A stretch of DNA of 64,000 nt, taken from an uncultured Treponema sp. GTDB lineage: Bacteria; Spirochaetota; Spirochaetia; Treponematales; Treponemataceae. The position numbers and the translations under genes were made by a program. The first letter of the stretch is position 1. Each line of letters opens with the position of its first letter. This document shows positions 1 to 8,001 of this stretch, piece after piece. The DNA lies in the NCBI GenBank assembly GCA_947177175.1, contig CAMWTK010000001.1:36187-100186 (forward strand), given 5' to 3'. Below the pieces are notes generated by a model. It ran no database searches. It was not told the origin of the DNA and saw nothing but the letters and a program-made list of their open reading frames with translations.

Positions 1-2
1 AC

Positions 3-236
3 TGGCACGAATTCGCGGAAGAAATCTACCGGCTGGGCAAAAAGCACAAGCGGATTGCCGCGGAACACGCATGCCGTATCGTGCCGTGCACGACCGCCGA
101 GTATCCCACGAAAGCGAAACGCCCGGCCTACAGCGTACTCGACAAGACGAAGATACAGGACGCGCTGCGCATCAAGCTGCCGCACTGGCAGAAATCGCTC
201 GAACGCTTCATGAAAGACACGGAGGCACAGCAATGA
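3..236 (+). CDS. rmlD: dTDP-4-dehydrorhamnose reductase, C-terminal fragment (5' end outside window)
   Basis: Only the last 77 codons are present; the gene is cut by the window edge. The reading frame contains the family's C-terminal signature, a T-A-E-Y-P-T-K-A-K-R-P segment followed by Y-S-V-L-D and later L-P-H-W, typical of RmlD/RfbD. The enzyme is an NADPH-dependent reductase that makes dTDP-L-rhamnose, the last step of the pathway. The stop overlaps the rmlB start by 4 nt (ATGA), so the two are translationally coupled and belong to one dTDP-rhamnose operon whose front lies left of the window. Confidence 0.9.
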   Translation, partial: WHEFAEEIYRLGKKHKRIAAEHACRIVPCTTAEYPTKAKRPAYSVLDKTKIQDALRIKLPHWQKSLERFMKDTEAQQ

Positions 237-1381
237 AACGGAAGCTCCATACGATACTGGTCACCGGCGGTGCCGGATTCATCGGCTCGAATTTCATCCA
301 CTATTTGTTCGGGAAATCAACGAGCGGCGCGGCAGCATTTGAGGACGCGCGCTTCTCCGGCAGAATCGTGAACCTGGACGCGCTCACCTATGCGGGAAAC
401 GGCGAGTCGTTGGACGACATCGATGCCGAATTCGGCACGGGCGCGCGCGGCGAGCGGCGGTTTTTCTTTGAGAAAGCCGACATCTGCAATCGCGCGGCAG
501 TTGAGCGGATATTCAGGCAGTACGACATCGACACCGTGGTGCATTTCGCCGCCGAAAGCCACGTTGACCGATCGATTGTCGGGCCGGAAGCCTTTGTCAG
601 GACGAACGTGCTCGGCACGTACACGCTGCTCGACGTAGCGCGCACGTACTGGGGCGTCTCCCTGGACAACCCACGCGACGACGTGTTGTTCCACCACATC
701 TCCACCGACGAAGTGTACGGATCGCTCGGTCCGACGGGCTACTTCACCGAGACCACGCCCTACGACCCGCGCTCGCCCTACTCGGCATCCAAGGCCTCAA
801 GCGACCATATCGTCATGGCGTATTACCACACCTACGGGCTGCCGGTCACGCTCTCCAACTGCACGAACAACTACGGTCCGTTCCAGTTCCCCGAAAAACT
901 GATTCCGCTGATGATCCTCAACATGCAGCAGGGAAAGAGCCTGCCCGTCTACGGCGCGGGCACGAACATCCGCGACTGGATTTACGTGGAGGATCACAAC
1001 CGCGCCGTCTGGCTCATCCTGCAAAACGGCGCGGCAGGGGAAAAATACAACATCGGCGGCGAGAACGAATGGCAGAACATCACGCTGCTGGAAAAACTGA
1101 TCGAGACGGCCGCTCCCGAACTCGGAAAATCCGCGGACGACATCAGAAAGACGATAACGCACGTCAAGGACCGGCCGGGGCACGACCTGCGCTACGCGAT
1201 TGACTGCGCGAAAATCAAGCGGGAGCTGGGCTGGGAGCGCAAGATGACCTTTGAGCGCGGGCTTGCGCTCACCGTGCGCTGGAACCTGACCCATCCCGAC
1301 TGGATACGCCGTATCCTGAGCGGCGAATACATGCAGTGGGTCGAAAAAAACTATGGGGAGCGGGGCAATCCGGGCGCATGA
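233..1381 (+). CDS. rfbB: dTDP-glucose 4,6-dehydratase
   Basis: Cytoplasmic NAD-dependent dehydratase that converts dTDP-glucose to dTDP-4-keto-6-deoxyglucose, the second step of dTDP-rhamnose synthesis. The 382-residue protein shows the Rossmann motif TGGAGFIG at residues 11-18, the catalytic T-D-E stretch in STDEVYG at 157-163, and the SDR pair Y183/K187 in YSASK. The frame is open back to position 71, but the start at 233 begins directly before the conserved core and overlaps the rmlD stop by ATGA, so the longer start is rejected. Length is slightly above the usual 350, from an insert after the first helix. Pathway assignment is firm; how rhamnose is used here is inferred from the neighbouring glycosyltransferases. 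Confidence 0.95.
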   Translation: MKRKLHTILVTGGAGFIGSNFIHYLFGKSTSGAAAFEDARFSGRIVNLDALTYAGNGESLDDIDAEFGTGARGERRFFFEKADICNRAAVERIFRQYDIDTVVHFAAESHVDRSIVGPEAFVRTNVLGTYTLLDVARTYWGVSLDNPRDDVLFHHISTDEVYGSLGPTGYFTETTPYDPRSPYSASKASSDHIVMAYYHTYGLPVTLSNCTNNYGPFQFPEKLIPLMILNMQQGKSLPVYGAGTNIRDWIYVEDHNRAVWLILQNGAAGEKYNIGGENEWQNITLLEKLIETAAPELGKSADDIRKTITHVKDRPGHDLRYAIDCAKIKRELGWERKMTFERGLALTVRWNLTHPDWIRRILSGEYMQWVEKNYGERGNPGA

Positions 1382-1418
1382 GCGCGGGATTCCGTTCCGT
1401 CAGCGGCACGTGCCGCGT

Positions 1419-2189
1419 ATGCGAATCCTGCCGATTGCCGCGTTCCTCCTGCTTGCCGCCAGCGCGCCGGCGGAACTGTTCAACGACCAGCTGTCAAATG
1501 ACGAGCGCGAGCGGCTGTACCGGGGCGAAATCGTCATCCGCCACATCAACACGAGCGAAAAAATCTGCGTCGTGCCGGGCGCGTCGCCGGAGACCGATAC
1601 GGTCGCCGATGCCATGCGCGGCGCACGGGTGAACTATCTTTCCGAAGTGCTGTGGGCACTGCCCCTTGCCTACGACGGGCAGCTGACCGACCTTGCCGAA
1701 TCGTTCTTCCGCGACATGGACACGTTCCGTGAGATTCCGTATTATTCGGAATCCTCCGGCAAAACCGAGCCGCTTTTTACGGTCGCCGATCTGATTGAGA
1801 CGGAGACGGACGGCACGGAGACGCGCAGCACCGCCCGCTTCTGCATGGAACCGTTCGAGCCGTACCCCGCCCGCCTGTCCATGCGCAAGACACCGGACGC
1901 TTTCGTATTCCTGCACACGAACACCGAAAAAATCAGGCTGGCAATCGTCCGCGCCATCGCGAAAGACACGATGAAAGCCGGCGTGGCAATCGTGCAGGAC
2001 GGCGGCTACTGGATTGTCTACGGCGCGGGCGGCATCCGCGGACCGAAGCCGCCGTTCCTCAAAAAATCGCTGGAAAAAGCCTTCAACAACCGGATTAAGG
2101 ATTTTGCGACATTCTACATCAGGAAAGTGCAGGACGCGGAGGCTAATGCTCTTCCTGCGGCTCTGCGGCAAGATGACCCCGGAACTTGA
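1419..2189 (+). CDS. Secreted protein of unknown function
   Basis: A 256-residue protein starting MRILPIAAFLLLAASAPA, a clear Sec signal peptide with an AxA-type cleavage site near residue 18, so it is probably periplasmic. I do not recognise a catalytic motif. The layout (a short 'L-Y-R-G-E-I-V-I-R' strand near the N-terminus and a compact alpha/beta body) recalls secreted hypothetical proteins of other treponemes, possibly the DUF6675 group, from memory only. The ATG at 1419 is preferred over the upstream in-frame start at 1353 because the signal peptide begins there. It lies 37 nt after rfbB. Its 3' end overlaps the convergent wecA-like gene by 47 nt. Confidence 0.6.
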   Translation: MRILPIAAFLLLAASAPAELFNDQLSNDERERLYRGEIVIRHINTSEKICVVPGASPETDTVADAMRGARVNYLSEVLWALPLAYDGQLTDLAESFFRDMDTFREIPYYSESSGKTEPLFTVADLIETETDGTETRSTARFCMEPFEPYPARLSMRKTPDAFVFLHTNTEKIRLAIVRAIAKDTMKAGVAIVQDGGYWIVYGAGGIRGPKPPFLKKSLEKAFNNRIKDFATFYIRKVQDAEANALPAALRQDDPGT

Positions 2190-3213
2190 TGTTCACCGCG
2201 CGGTTGACATAGTGGATGGTGATAAAAAACAGCCAGACAAATCCGAGGACGACAAGCACGAGGCTTATGGAAGCCTTGCGCGTCCGCATGAAGACTGCGC
2301 CGATTGCGGAAAGGCAAATCAGTAGCTGCAAACACAGCAGGAACGCGACCGTCGCCCCCTCCGAAAGCCCGATATTGATCAGCTTGTGGTGGATATGCGC
2401 CCGGTCGGCGCTGAAAATGGCGCGGTGGTCACGAGTCCGCCGGATTACCGCCGCAATCACGTCGGTCACGGGAATGGACATGAGCAGGAGCATGAGGACG
2501 GACTTCACCTCCTCGAACCGCGCGTCGGCGAACGTGCCGGACGGCGCGAACAGCGGCGCGACGGCGATAAAATAGCCGAGCGTCTGACTGCCGCCGTCGC
2601 CCAGAAAAATCTTCGCCTTCGGCTTGTTGTACACGAGGAAGCCCGCGAGCGCGGCGCACAGCACGAAATAGACGTTGCCCGCGTCGCTCCCGTAGTACGC
2701 GAGCAGCAGCCCCACCGTCAGCAGCGTCAGGAACGAAAGCCCGCCGCACAGCCAGTCCAGCCCGTCAATCAGATTGTATGCGTTCATCAGCACGATTATC
2801 CAGAAGAACGTGCCGACCCGCCCCAGCACCGGCGGAATGGCGAGCGAGAGAACATGCCGGAAATACAGCGGGCTGAGCGCGACGATGAGGGCGACCGCTA
2901 TCTGCATGACGAACTTGAGCCGGGCGCGCAGGTCAAAGAAATCGTCGATGATGCCGGTCAGAAAGATGACAAGCCCGCCCACAAAAAGCGGCACGGCGAA
3001 CGCATACCCGCCGCCGGAAAAAAAGCGGACATACACCGCGGCGGCAATGAAGAACGCGAAGAACACGCAGAAGCCGCCCAAACGGGGAACGGCACTGTCG
3101 TGCATCTTGCGCGCGCCCGGCTCGTCGTACCAGTTGTTCTTTTTGCAGAGGAAGATGACGACCGGCGTAAACGCCACGCTGATGAAAAACGCAATTCCCG
3201 CAGAAACGATCAT
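2143..3213 (-). CDS. WecA/TagO-type undecaprenyl-phosphate sugar-1-phosphate transferase (MraY/WecA family)
   Basis: Polytopic inner-membrane enzyme that loads a HexNAc-1-phosphate onto undecaprenyl phosphate to start a surface polymer. Family marks read from the 356-residue translation: D-E-P-G-A-R-K-M-H near residue 30 with R-L-G-G after it, the I-I-D-D-F-F-D-L metal motif, N-L-I-D-G-L-D, F-L-G-D-G-G-S-Q, and the H-I-H-H motif that marks the WecA/RgpG branch. About ten hydrophobic segments alternate with these loops. The second glycine of the usual NLIDGLDG is Trp here. The frame continues upstream to a GTG at 3258, but a sigma70-like promoter overlaps that extension and its -10 ends 7 nt before the ATG at 3213, so 3213 is the preferred start. 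Sugar donor is unknown. Confidence 0.85.
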   Translation of the reverse strand: MIVSAGIAFFISVAFTPVVIFLCKKNNWYDEPGARKMHDSAVPRLGGFCVFFAFFIAAAVYVRFFSGGGYAFAVPLFVGGLVIFLTGIIDDFFDLRARLKFVMQIAVALIVALSPLYFRHVLSLAIPPVLGRVGTFFWIIVLMNAYNLIDGLDWLCGGLSFLTLLTVGLLLAYYGSDAGNVYFVLCAALAGFLVYNKPKAKIFLGDGGSQTLGYFIAVAPLFAPSGTFADARFEEVKSVLMLLLMSIPVTDVIAAVIRRTRDHRAIFSADRAHIHHKLINIGLSEGATVAFLLCLQLLICLSAIGAVFMRTRKASISLVLVVLGFVWLFFITIHYVNRAVNIKFRGHLAAEPQEEH

Positions 3214-3220
3214 GGTGAAG

Positions 3221-3249
3221 ATTATCATATATGCGCACAAAAAAGTCAA
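3221..3249 (-). promoter_or_regulatory. Sigma70-like promoter of the wecA-like gene, predicted leaderless
   Basis: On the minus strand TTGACT (3244-3249), a 17-nt spacer and GATAAT (3221-3226). Only 7 nt separate the -10 from the ATG at 3213, so transcription should begin at or next to the A of ATG. No Shine-Dalgarno sequence is visible. A second, weaker pair TTGAAA (3269-3274) and TATTGA (3246-3251), also 17 nt apart, would place the G9 tract in its spacer. Confidence 0.6.
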
Positions 3250-3257
3250 TATTTTCA

Positions 3258-3266
3258 CCCCCCCCC
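3258..3266 (-). repeat. Homopolymer of nine G (minus strand) at the wecA-like promoter
   Basis: Nine consecutive C on the plus strand. The tract starts 9 nt upstream of the -35 box of the main wecA promoter and lies inside the 17-nt spacer of the weaker alternative promoter. Poly-G tracts of eight or more upstream of genes are known slip-strand switches in T. pallidum; the role here is inferred. Confidence 0.7.
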
Positions 3267-3327
3267 TATTTCAATTTTTTCTTGCGCTTTTTTTTCGCCC
3301 CGACCGCGCGAACCGACCGACGACGCA

Positions 3328-3356
3328 TTGCAAGCGGGCGCGATTTTCTGTATACT
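3328..3356 (+). promoter_or_regulatory. Sigma70-like promoter of ugd
   Basis: TTGCAA (3328-3333), 17-nt spacer, TATACT (3351-3356). The start site should fall near 3363, giving a leader of about 20 nt that holds the AAGGAG ribosome-binding site at 3372-3377 before the ATG at 3385. This promoter probably serves ugd and the three overlapping glycosyltransferase genes. Confidence 0.7.
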
Positions 3357-3384
3357 TGCCGCAACGGAGACAAGGAGCGTCAGT

Positions 3385-4569
3385 ATGAAAATCACGGTCG
3401 CCGGCACGGGATATGTCGGGCTTTCCCTCGCGGTGCTGCTCGCGCAGCATCAGGAAGTGTATGCGATGGACATCATGCAGTCCAAGATCGACCTGATCGC
3501 CGCACGGAAATCGCCAATTCGCGACAAAGAAATCGAGGCGTACCTCGCCGGAAAGAACCTGAACCTCAAGGCGACCACGGACGCGCGCGCGGCATACACG
3601 GACGCGCAGTTCGTCATCATCGCCACGCCCACGAACTACGACCCGGCGAAAAACTATTTCGACACGTCAAGCGTGGAGGCGGTCATCGCGCTCGCGCAGG
3701 AATACGCGCCGCAGGCGGTCATCGTCATAAAATCGACCGTCCCCGTGGGATATACCGAAAGCGTCTGCCAGAAATTCGGCATCAGGAACGTGCTGTTCGC
3801 GCCGGAATTCCTGCGTGAGGGACACGCGCTCTTCGACAACCTTTGGCCGACCCGCATCGTCGTGGGAACGCCCCGGGACACCCCGGAACTGCAAGCGGCG
3901 GCACGCACGTTCGCCGGGCTGTTGCAGCAGGGCGCGGAAAAGCAGGACGTGCCCATCCTGTACACGCACGCGACCGAGGCCGAGGCGATCAAACTGTTCG
4001 CCAACACGTACCTCGCCCTGCGCGTGAGCTACTTCAACGAGCTGGACACCTACGCGGAGATGCACGGGCTGGACACGCGGGCAATCATCGGCGGCGTGTG
4101 CCTTGACCCCCGTATCGGCGACGGCTACAACAACCCGAGTTTCGGGTACGGCGGCTACTGCCTCCCCAAGGACACCAAGCAGCTCCTCGCGAACTACGCA
4201 AACATCCCGCAGAACCTCATGACGGCGATCGTCGAATCGAACCGCACGCGCAAGGAATATATCGCGCACCACGTGCTGAGCCGTAACCCGCGCACCGTGG
4301 GCATCTTCCGCCTGACGATGAAAGCAAACAGCGACAACTTCCGCCAAAGCTCCATCCAGGACGTGATGAAGCTGCTGCGCGGCGAGGGCGTTGACGTGGT
4401 AATTTACGAGCCGACCATAGCGCAGGACGAATTCGAGCGTTTCCGCGTGGATCACGACTTCGCCGCGTTCAAGGCCGGCTGCGACATCATCCTCGCGAAC
4501 CGCATCACCGACGAACTTGCGGACGTACGGGACAAAGTGTACACGCGCGATATTTACCTGCGGGATTAG
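3385..4569 (+). CDS. ugd: UDP-glucose 6-dehydrogenase
   Basis: Cytoplasmic NAD-dependent enzyme that oxidises UDP-glucose twice to UDP-glucuronate, a donor for acidic polysaccharides. The 394-residue protein begins with the Rossmann motif GTGYVGL at residues 7-13. The catalytic Cys259 lies in GYGGYCLPKD, and the S-T-V-P-V-G-Y and P-E-F-L-R-E-G motifs are present. Length is typical of the short bacterial Ugd class. A long upstream extension of the frame is antisense to wecA and is rejected; AAGGAG 8 nt before the ATG at 3385 fixes the start. It is followed after 14 nt by the first of three glycosyltransferases. UDP-galactopyranose or UDP-ManNAc dehydrogenation is less likely. Confidence 0.9.
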   Translation: MKITVAGTGYVGLSLAVLLAQHQEVYAMDIMQSKIDLIAARKSPIRDKEIEAYLAGKNLNLKATTDARAAYTDAQFVIIATPTNYDPAKNYFDTSSVEAVIALAQEYAPQAVIVIKSTVPVGYTESVCQKFGIRNVLFAPEFLREGHALFDNLWPTRIVVGTPRDTPELQAAARTFAGLLQQGAEKQDVPILYTHATEAEAIKLFANTYLALRVSYFNELDTYAEMHGLDTRAIIGGVCLDPRIGDGYNNPSFGYGGYCLPKDTKQLLANYANIPQNLMTAIVESNRTRKEYIAHHVLSRNPRTVGIFRLTMKANSDNFRQSSIQDVMKLLRGEGVDVVIYEPTIAQDEFERFRVDHDFAAFKAGCDIILANRITDELADVRDKVYTRDIYLRD

Positions 4570-4583
4570 GGAGGATTTTCGCC

Positions 4584-5666
4584 ATGCCCGCGCCCGTGCT
4601 CATCAATGGAAATTTTCTCTGCCGCAGCCTGACGGGCATCGAGCGTTTCGCGTGGGAAGTCTGTGCGCGGCTCGACGCACTGCTTACCGCCGATGACGCG
4701 GTTGCCCTGCTCGTGCCGGCAAACGCGCGCGCCATGCCCGCATACACGCACATAACGCTCGTCCGCTCGGAAAAGGCAATCCGCGCCTTTCCGTTCTGGG
4801 ACATGGGGACCTTTGCCCGGTCGTGCCGGAAACGGCATGCGACCGCGCTGTCTTTCTCCAACACCGCGCCGCTCGGAAAACGCTGCGGAATCGCGTTCCT
4901 GCACGACATCTATGCGCACGACTGCCCGCAGGATTTTTCGACGCGCAAGGACCGGCTTATCCGCGCCTACAGCCTGCTGCACTACCGGAACATCGCGCTG
5001 AACGCGCGGACGCTCATCACCGTCTCCGCATTCAGCAGGCGGCGCATCATGGACGCATACCGCGTGCCGGAATCGCGCATCCGCGTCATCGGGAACGGCT
5101 GGGAACACTTCGCTTCCGTACAGGCGGACGACGGCATTTTCACCCGCTTTCCGATTTTGCGGGCGGGAACGTATTTTTTCACGCTCGGCTCGCTCAGCAG
5201 GCGCAAGAACCTCGCCTGGATTGCCGACTATGCCGAAAGTCATCCCGACGAAACCTTTGCCGTCAGCGGAAAGGCAATCAGCGGGCTTGTCCCAGACGAA
5301 CTCAAAAAAATGCAGTCGCTCAAAAACGTCGTCCTGCTCGGCTATGTGTCCGACGGCGAAGTGAAGGCGCTGATGCAACGCTGCAAGGCGTTCGTCTTTC
5401 CGTCGTATTACGAGGGATTCGGCATTCCCCCGCTTGAGGCGCTCTCCGTCGGCGCGGCGGTCATCTGCGCGCACGGCGCGAGCCTTGACGAAATCTACCG
5501 GGATACGGTGCGCTACATTGACGCGCACGACACCGACTGCGACCTGAACGCATTGCTCGCAGAGCCGGTCGCCGCGCCAGATGCCGTGCTCGCGCAGTAC
5601 ACGTATCAGCACGCGGCGGAACAATTGTACGCGGTCATCAGAGACACGCAAGGAGCAGGCCGATGA
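4584..5666 (+). CDS. Family 4 glycosyltransferase
   Basis: Cytoplasmic, membrane-associated GT-B glycosyltransferase of 360 residues. The N-terminal half carries the acceptor-side motif L-T-G-I-E-R-F, and the C-terminal half the retaining GT4 E-x7-E motif in Y-E-G-F-G-I-P-P-L-E-A. A GGGAGGA ribosome-binding site lies just before the ATG. Its stop overlaps the next gene by 4 nt. It presumably adds one sugar to a lipid-linked repeat unit started by the WecA- or WbaP-type enzyme of this locus; donor and linkage cannot be read from sequence. Confidence 0.85.
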   Translation: MPAPVLINGNFLCRSLTGIERFAWEVCARLDALLTADDAVALLVPANARAMPAYTHITLVRSEKAIRAFPFWDMGTFARSCRKRHATALSFSNTAPLGKRCGIAFLHDIYAHDCPQDFSTRKDRLIRAYSLLHYRNIALNARTLITVSAFSRRRIMDAYRVPESRIRVIGNGWEHFASVQADDGIFTRFPILRAGTYFFTLGSLSRRKNLAWIADYAESHPDETFAVSGKAISGLVPDELKKMQSLKNVVLLGYVSDGEVKALMQRCKAFVFPSYYEGFGIPPLEALSVGAAVICAHGASLDEIYRDTVRYIDAHDTDCDLNALLAEPVAAPDAVLAQYTYQHAAEQLYAVIRDTQGAGR

Positions 5667-6781
5667 AAGTCGCAATCGTGCATGACTGGCTGGTAACGTA
5701 CGGCGGCGGCGAGCGCGTGGTCGAGCAGATACTCGCGCTCTATCCCGATGCCGACATCTACACACTCGTCTACGACAAAAAAAAGATGGCGTCCCATTTT
5801 CCCCCGGAGAAAGTGCGCGCTTCGTTCATGCAGAAGATTCCGTGCGCCACGAAGTTGTACACAAAACTGCTCAACTGGATGCCGAAAGCGTTCGAGTCGT
5901 TCGATTTTTCCGGGTACGCTCTCGTGATCGCAAGCTCGTCGTCATGCGCCAAGGGCATCATCACGCCGCCTGCCGTTCCCTACCTCGCGTACATTCACTC
6001 GCCCATGCGCTACGCATGGGATGCGTACTTTGACTATTACCGCGCCTCGGGCACGCTCACGCGCTTTTTCATGCGCCGGTGGATGCCGTTCCTCCGGCAG
6101 TGGGATTACGTGTCGAGCCAGCGGATTGACACGGTGGTGGCGAATTCGCGGTACATCGCGCGGCGAATCAAGAAATTCTGGAACCGCGACGCGCAGGTCA
6201 TCCATCCGCCGGTGGACGTGGAGCGGCTTTCGCCGGACGGCAGCCCCGCCGACGATTTTTACGTGGCATTCAGCCGTTTCGTGCCGTACAAACGACTCGA
6301 CCTCGCCATCACCGCCTGCGGCGAGCTGGGGCGGAAACTCGTCGTCATCGGCGGCGGAAGCCAGGAAAAGGAACTGAGGGCACTCGCCGCGCGGTACGAG
6401 GGCATCTCGTTCACGGGCAGAATCAGCGATGACGAGGTGCGCCGACGACTGCAACGCTGCCGCGCGCTCATTTTTTGCGCGGAAGAGGACTTCGGCATTA
6501 TCCCGGTGGAGGCGCAGGCATGCGGCCGTCCCGTCATCGCCTACGGAAGAGGCGGCGCGAATGAGACGGTCATCGACGGCAAGACCGGCGTTTTCTTTGA
6601 CGCGCAGTCAGCCGATTCGCTCATGCAGGCAGTCCGCCGCTTTGAGCGGCTGGAGCAGGACGGCGCATTTGACGCGCAGGAAATCGCCGCGCACGCGCAG
6701 CAGTTTTCCGCCGCGCGATTCCGCCGTGAACTGCAAGCCGCCGTGGAAGCGACGCGCCGCCGCGTCGCGGAGTCGCTATGA
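5663..6781 (+). CDS. Family 4 glycosyltransferase, WbaZ-like
   Basis: A 372-residue GT-B glycosyltransferase. It begins MKVAIVHDWLVTYGGGERVV, the glycine-rich loop typical of a GT4 group that includes O-antigen mannosyltransferases such as WbaZ, and has the matching Y-I-H-S-P-M-R-Y-A-W-D segment. The C-terminal E-x7-E motif is E-D-F-G-I-I-P-V-E-A. It overlaps both neighbours by ATGA, so the three transferases form one translational unit. A mannosyl-type donor is a family-level guess only. Confidence 0.85.
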   Translation: MKVAIVHDWLVTYGGGERVVEQILALYPDADIYTLVYDKKKMASHFPPEKVRASFMQKIPCATKLYTKLLNWMPKAFESFDFSGYALVIASSSSCAKGIITPPAVPYLAYIHSPMRYAWDAYFDYYRASGTLTRFFMRRWMPFLRQWDYVSSQRIDTVVANSRYIARRIKKFWNRDAQVIHPPVDVERLSPDGSPADDFYVAFSRFVPYKRLDLAITACGELGRKLVVIGGGSQEKELRALAARYEGISFTGRISDDEVRRRLQRCRALIFCAEEDFGIIPVEAQACGRPVIAYGRGGANETVIDGKTGVFFDAQSADSLMQAVRRFERLEQDGAFDAQEIAAHAQQFSAARFRRELQAAVEATRRRVAESL

Positions 6782-7830
6782 GGATCGCCATAGACTGCCG
6801 GATGCTCGGCTCGGGCGGCATCGGCTCGTACCTCAGCGGGCTGCTCCCGTCCTTTCTTGCCGAGCACCATTGCCTGCTGATTGCAGCCCGCGGGCAGTGC
6901 GCGGCGTTCCGTTCCCACCCGAACGCCGAATACTGCGAATGTGCCGTGCCGCCGTTCTCGCTCAAGGAGCTGTGCTTTTTCCCGCGCGACATCGTGCAGA
7001 AAATAAACGAATGCGACGCGTACTTCACGCCGTACTGCAATATTCCGCGCGGCATCCGTGTGCCGGTTTTCGCCACGATCCATGACATCGTGTTCCTTGA
7101 CGTGCCCGACCTCACCTCCGCGCTCGGCCGGCTCGTGCGCAAATGGTTCTATCAGCACGCCATCAACCGATCGCGGACCGTCTTTACCGTGTCGGAATTC
7201 TCGCGGGAACGCATCATGGCAAAACTGCGGTGCAACCGTCCGCCCGTCGTCACGTACAATGCCGCCCCCGCCTACCTACGCGAGCCGTTCCCGCATCCCG
7301 TCGAAAAAAACGGCACGATTCTGTTCGTGGGCAACATCAAGCGGCACAAAGGGCTTGCCGCGCTGCTTGCCGCCTACGACCGCGCGCGCGCGCAGGGACT
7401 TTCCGCGACGCTCACAATCGTCGGCAATGCCGAAAACTTCCGCACCGGGGACGACAAGACTGCCCGGCAGCTGACCGGCGCGGCAGTGCGCGGCATCACC
7501 TTTACGGGAAAAATCAGCGACGAACAGCTTAAATACGTGTACGCGCAGGCACGGGTTCTGGTGCAGCCGTCGTGCTACGAGGGATTCGGCATGCCGCCCC
7601 TTGAGGCGATGACCGTGGGAACGGAGGCAATCGTCTCCGATATCCCCGTGTTCCGGGAAATCTACCGCGACTTTCCCGTCACCTACTTTGCCGTGGGGAA
7701 CGCGGACGACCTCGCGGAGAAACTGATCGCCGTCATCAAAAAGCCCGCGCGGAGCATCGCCGTGCCCGCCGTCTATTCCTACGAGAAATCGGCGGCAATC
7801 ATCATGCGCTGCATACGGGACGCGCGCTGA
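6778..7830 (+). CDS. Family 4 glycosyltransferase
   Basis: A 350-residue GT-B glycosyltransferase starting MRIAIDCRMLGSGGIGSYL, the G-I-G-x-Y motif of many rhamnosyl- and mannosyltransferases of GT4. The donor-site motif is Y-E-G-F-G-M-P-P-L-E-A. Last gene of the ugd transcription unit: it overlaps the previous gene by 4 nt and is followed by a 171-nt gap with the separate promoter of the WbaP-type gene. Rhamnose as substrate would fit the rmlB/rmlD genes nearby but is not proven. Confidence 0.85.
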   Translation: MRIAIDCRMLGSGGIGSYLSGLLPSFLAEHHCLLIAARGQCAAFRSHPNAEYCECAVPPFSLKELCFFPRDIVQKINECDAYFTPYCNIPRGIRVPVFATIHDIVFLDVPDLTSALGRLVRKWFYQHAINRSRTVFTVSEFSRERIMAKLRCNRPPVVTYNAAPAYLREPFPHPVEKNGTILFVGNIKRHKGLAALLAAYDRARAQGLSATLTIVGNAENFRTGDDKTARQLTGAAVRGITFTGKISDEQLKYVYAQARVLVQPSCYEGFGMPPLEAMTVGTEAIVSDIPVFREIYRDFPVTYFAVGNADDLAEKLIAVIKKPARSIAVPAVYSYEKSAAIIMRCIRDAR

Positions 7831-7870
7831 CGCGGGCACGGCCAGTTTTCCCGCCAAAGCACACGGGTAC

Positions 7871-7900
7871 TTGACAAAACCAAAACGGGGGGGGTAAAAT
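7871..7900 (+). promoter_or_regulatory. Sigma70-like promoter with a G8 tract inside the spacer (candidate phase switch)
   Basis: TTGACA (7871-7876, perfect consensus) and TAAAAT (7895-7900) are separated by 18 bp, and the last 8 bp of the spacer are all G. Losing one G would give the optimal 17-bp spacer; gaining one would give 19. The transcript would start near 7907 and have a leader of about 95 nt ahead of the gene at 8002, which has a TAAGGA ribosome-binding site. The rest of the 7831-8001 gap holds nothing else I recognise. Confidence 0.75.
7887..7894 (+). repeat. Homopolymer of eight G
   Basis: Eight consecutive G directly abutting the -10 box of the WbaP-type gene. One of only two G/C runs of this length found by eye in the window, and both are in promoter regions of the polysaccharide locus. 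Confidence 0.85.
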
Positions 7901-8001
7901 ACAGGCGGGTTTTCTGCGGAACGCTCCGAAAAACGGGACTGCCGACATTCGGTTTAGATATAGACAATCCACGCATATTGTTCTAAAATAAGGAAATCGC
8001 T

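Noticed and set aside
71..232. Longer start of rfbB at 71
   Set aside because: The extra 54 codons are an out-of-phase reading of the rmlD end; the ATGA overlap at 233 and the conserved N-terminus show the true start.
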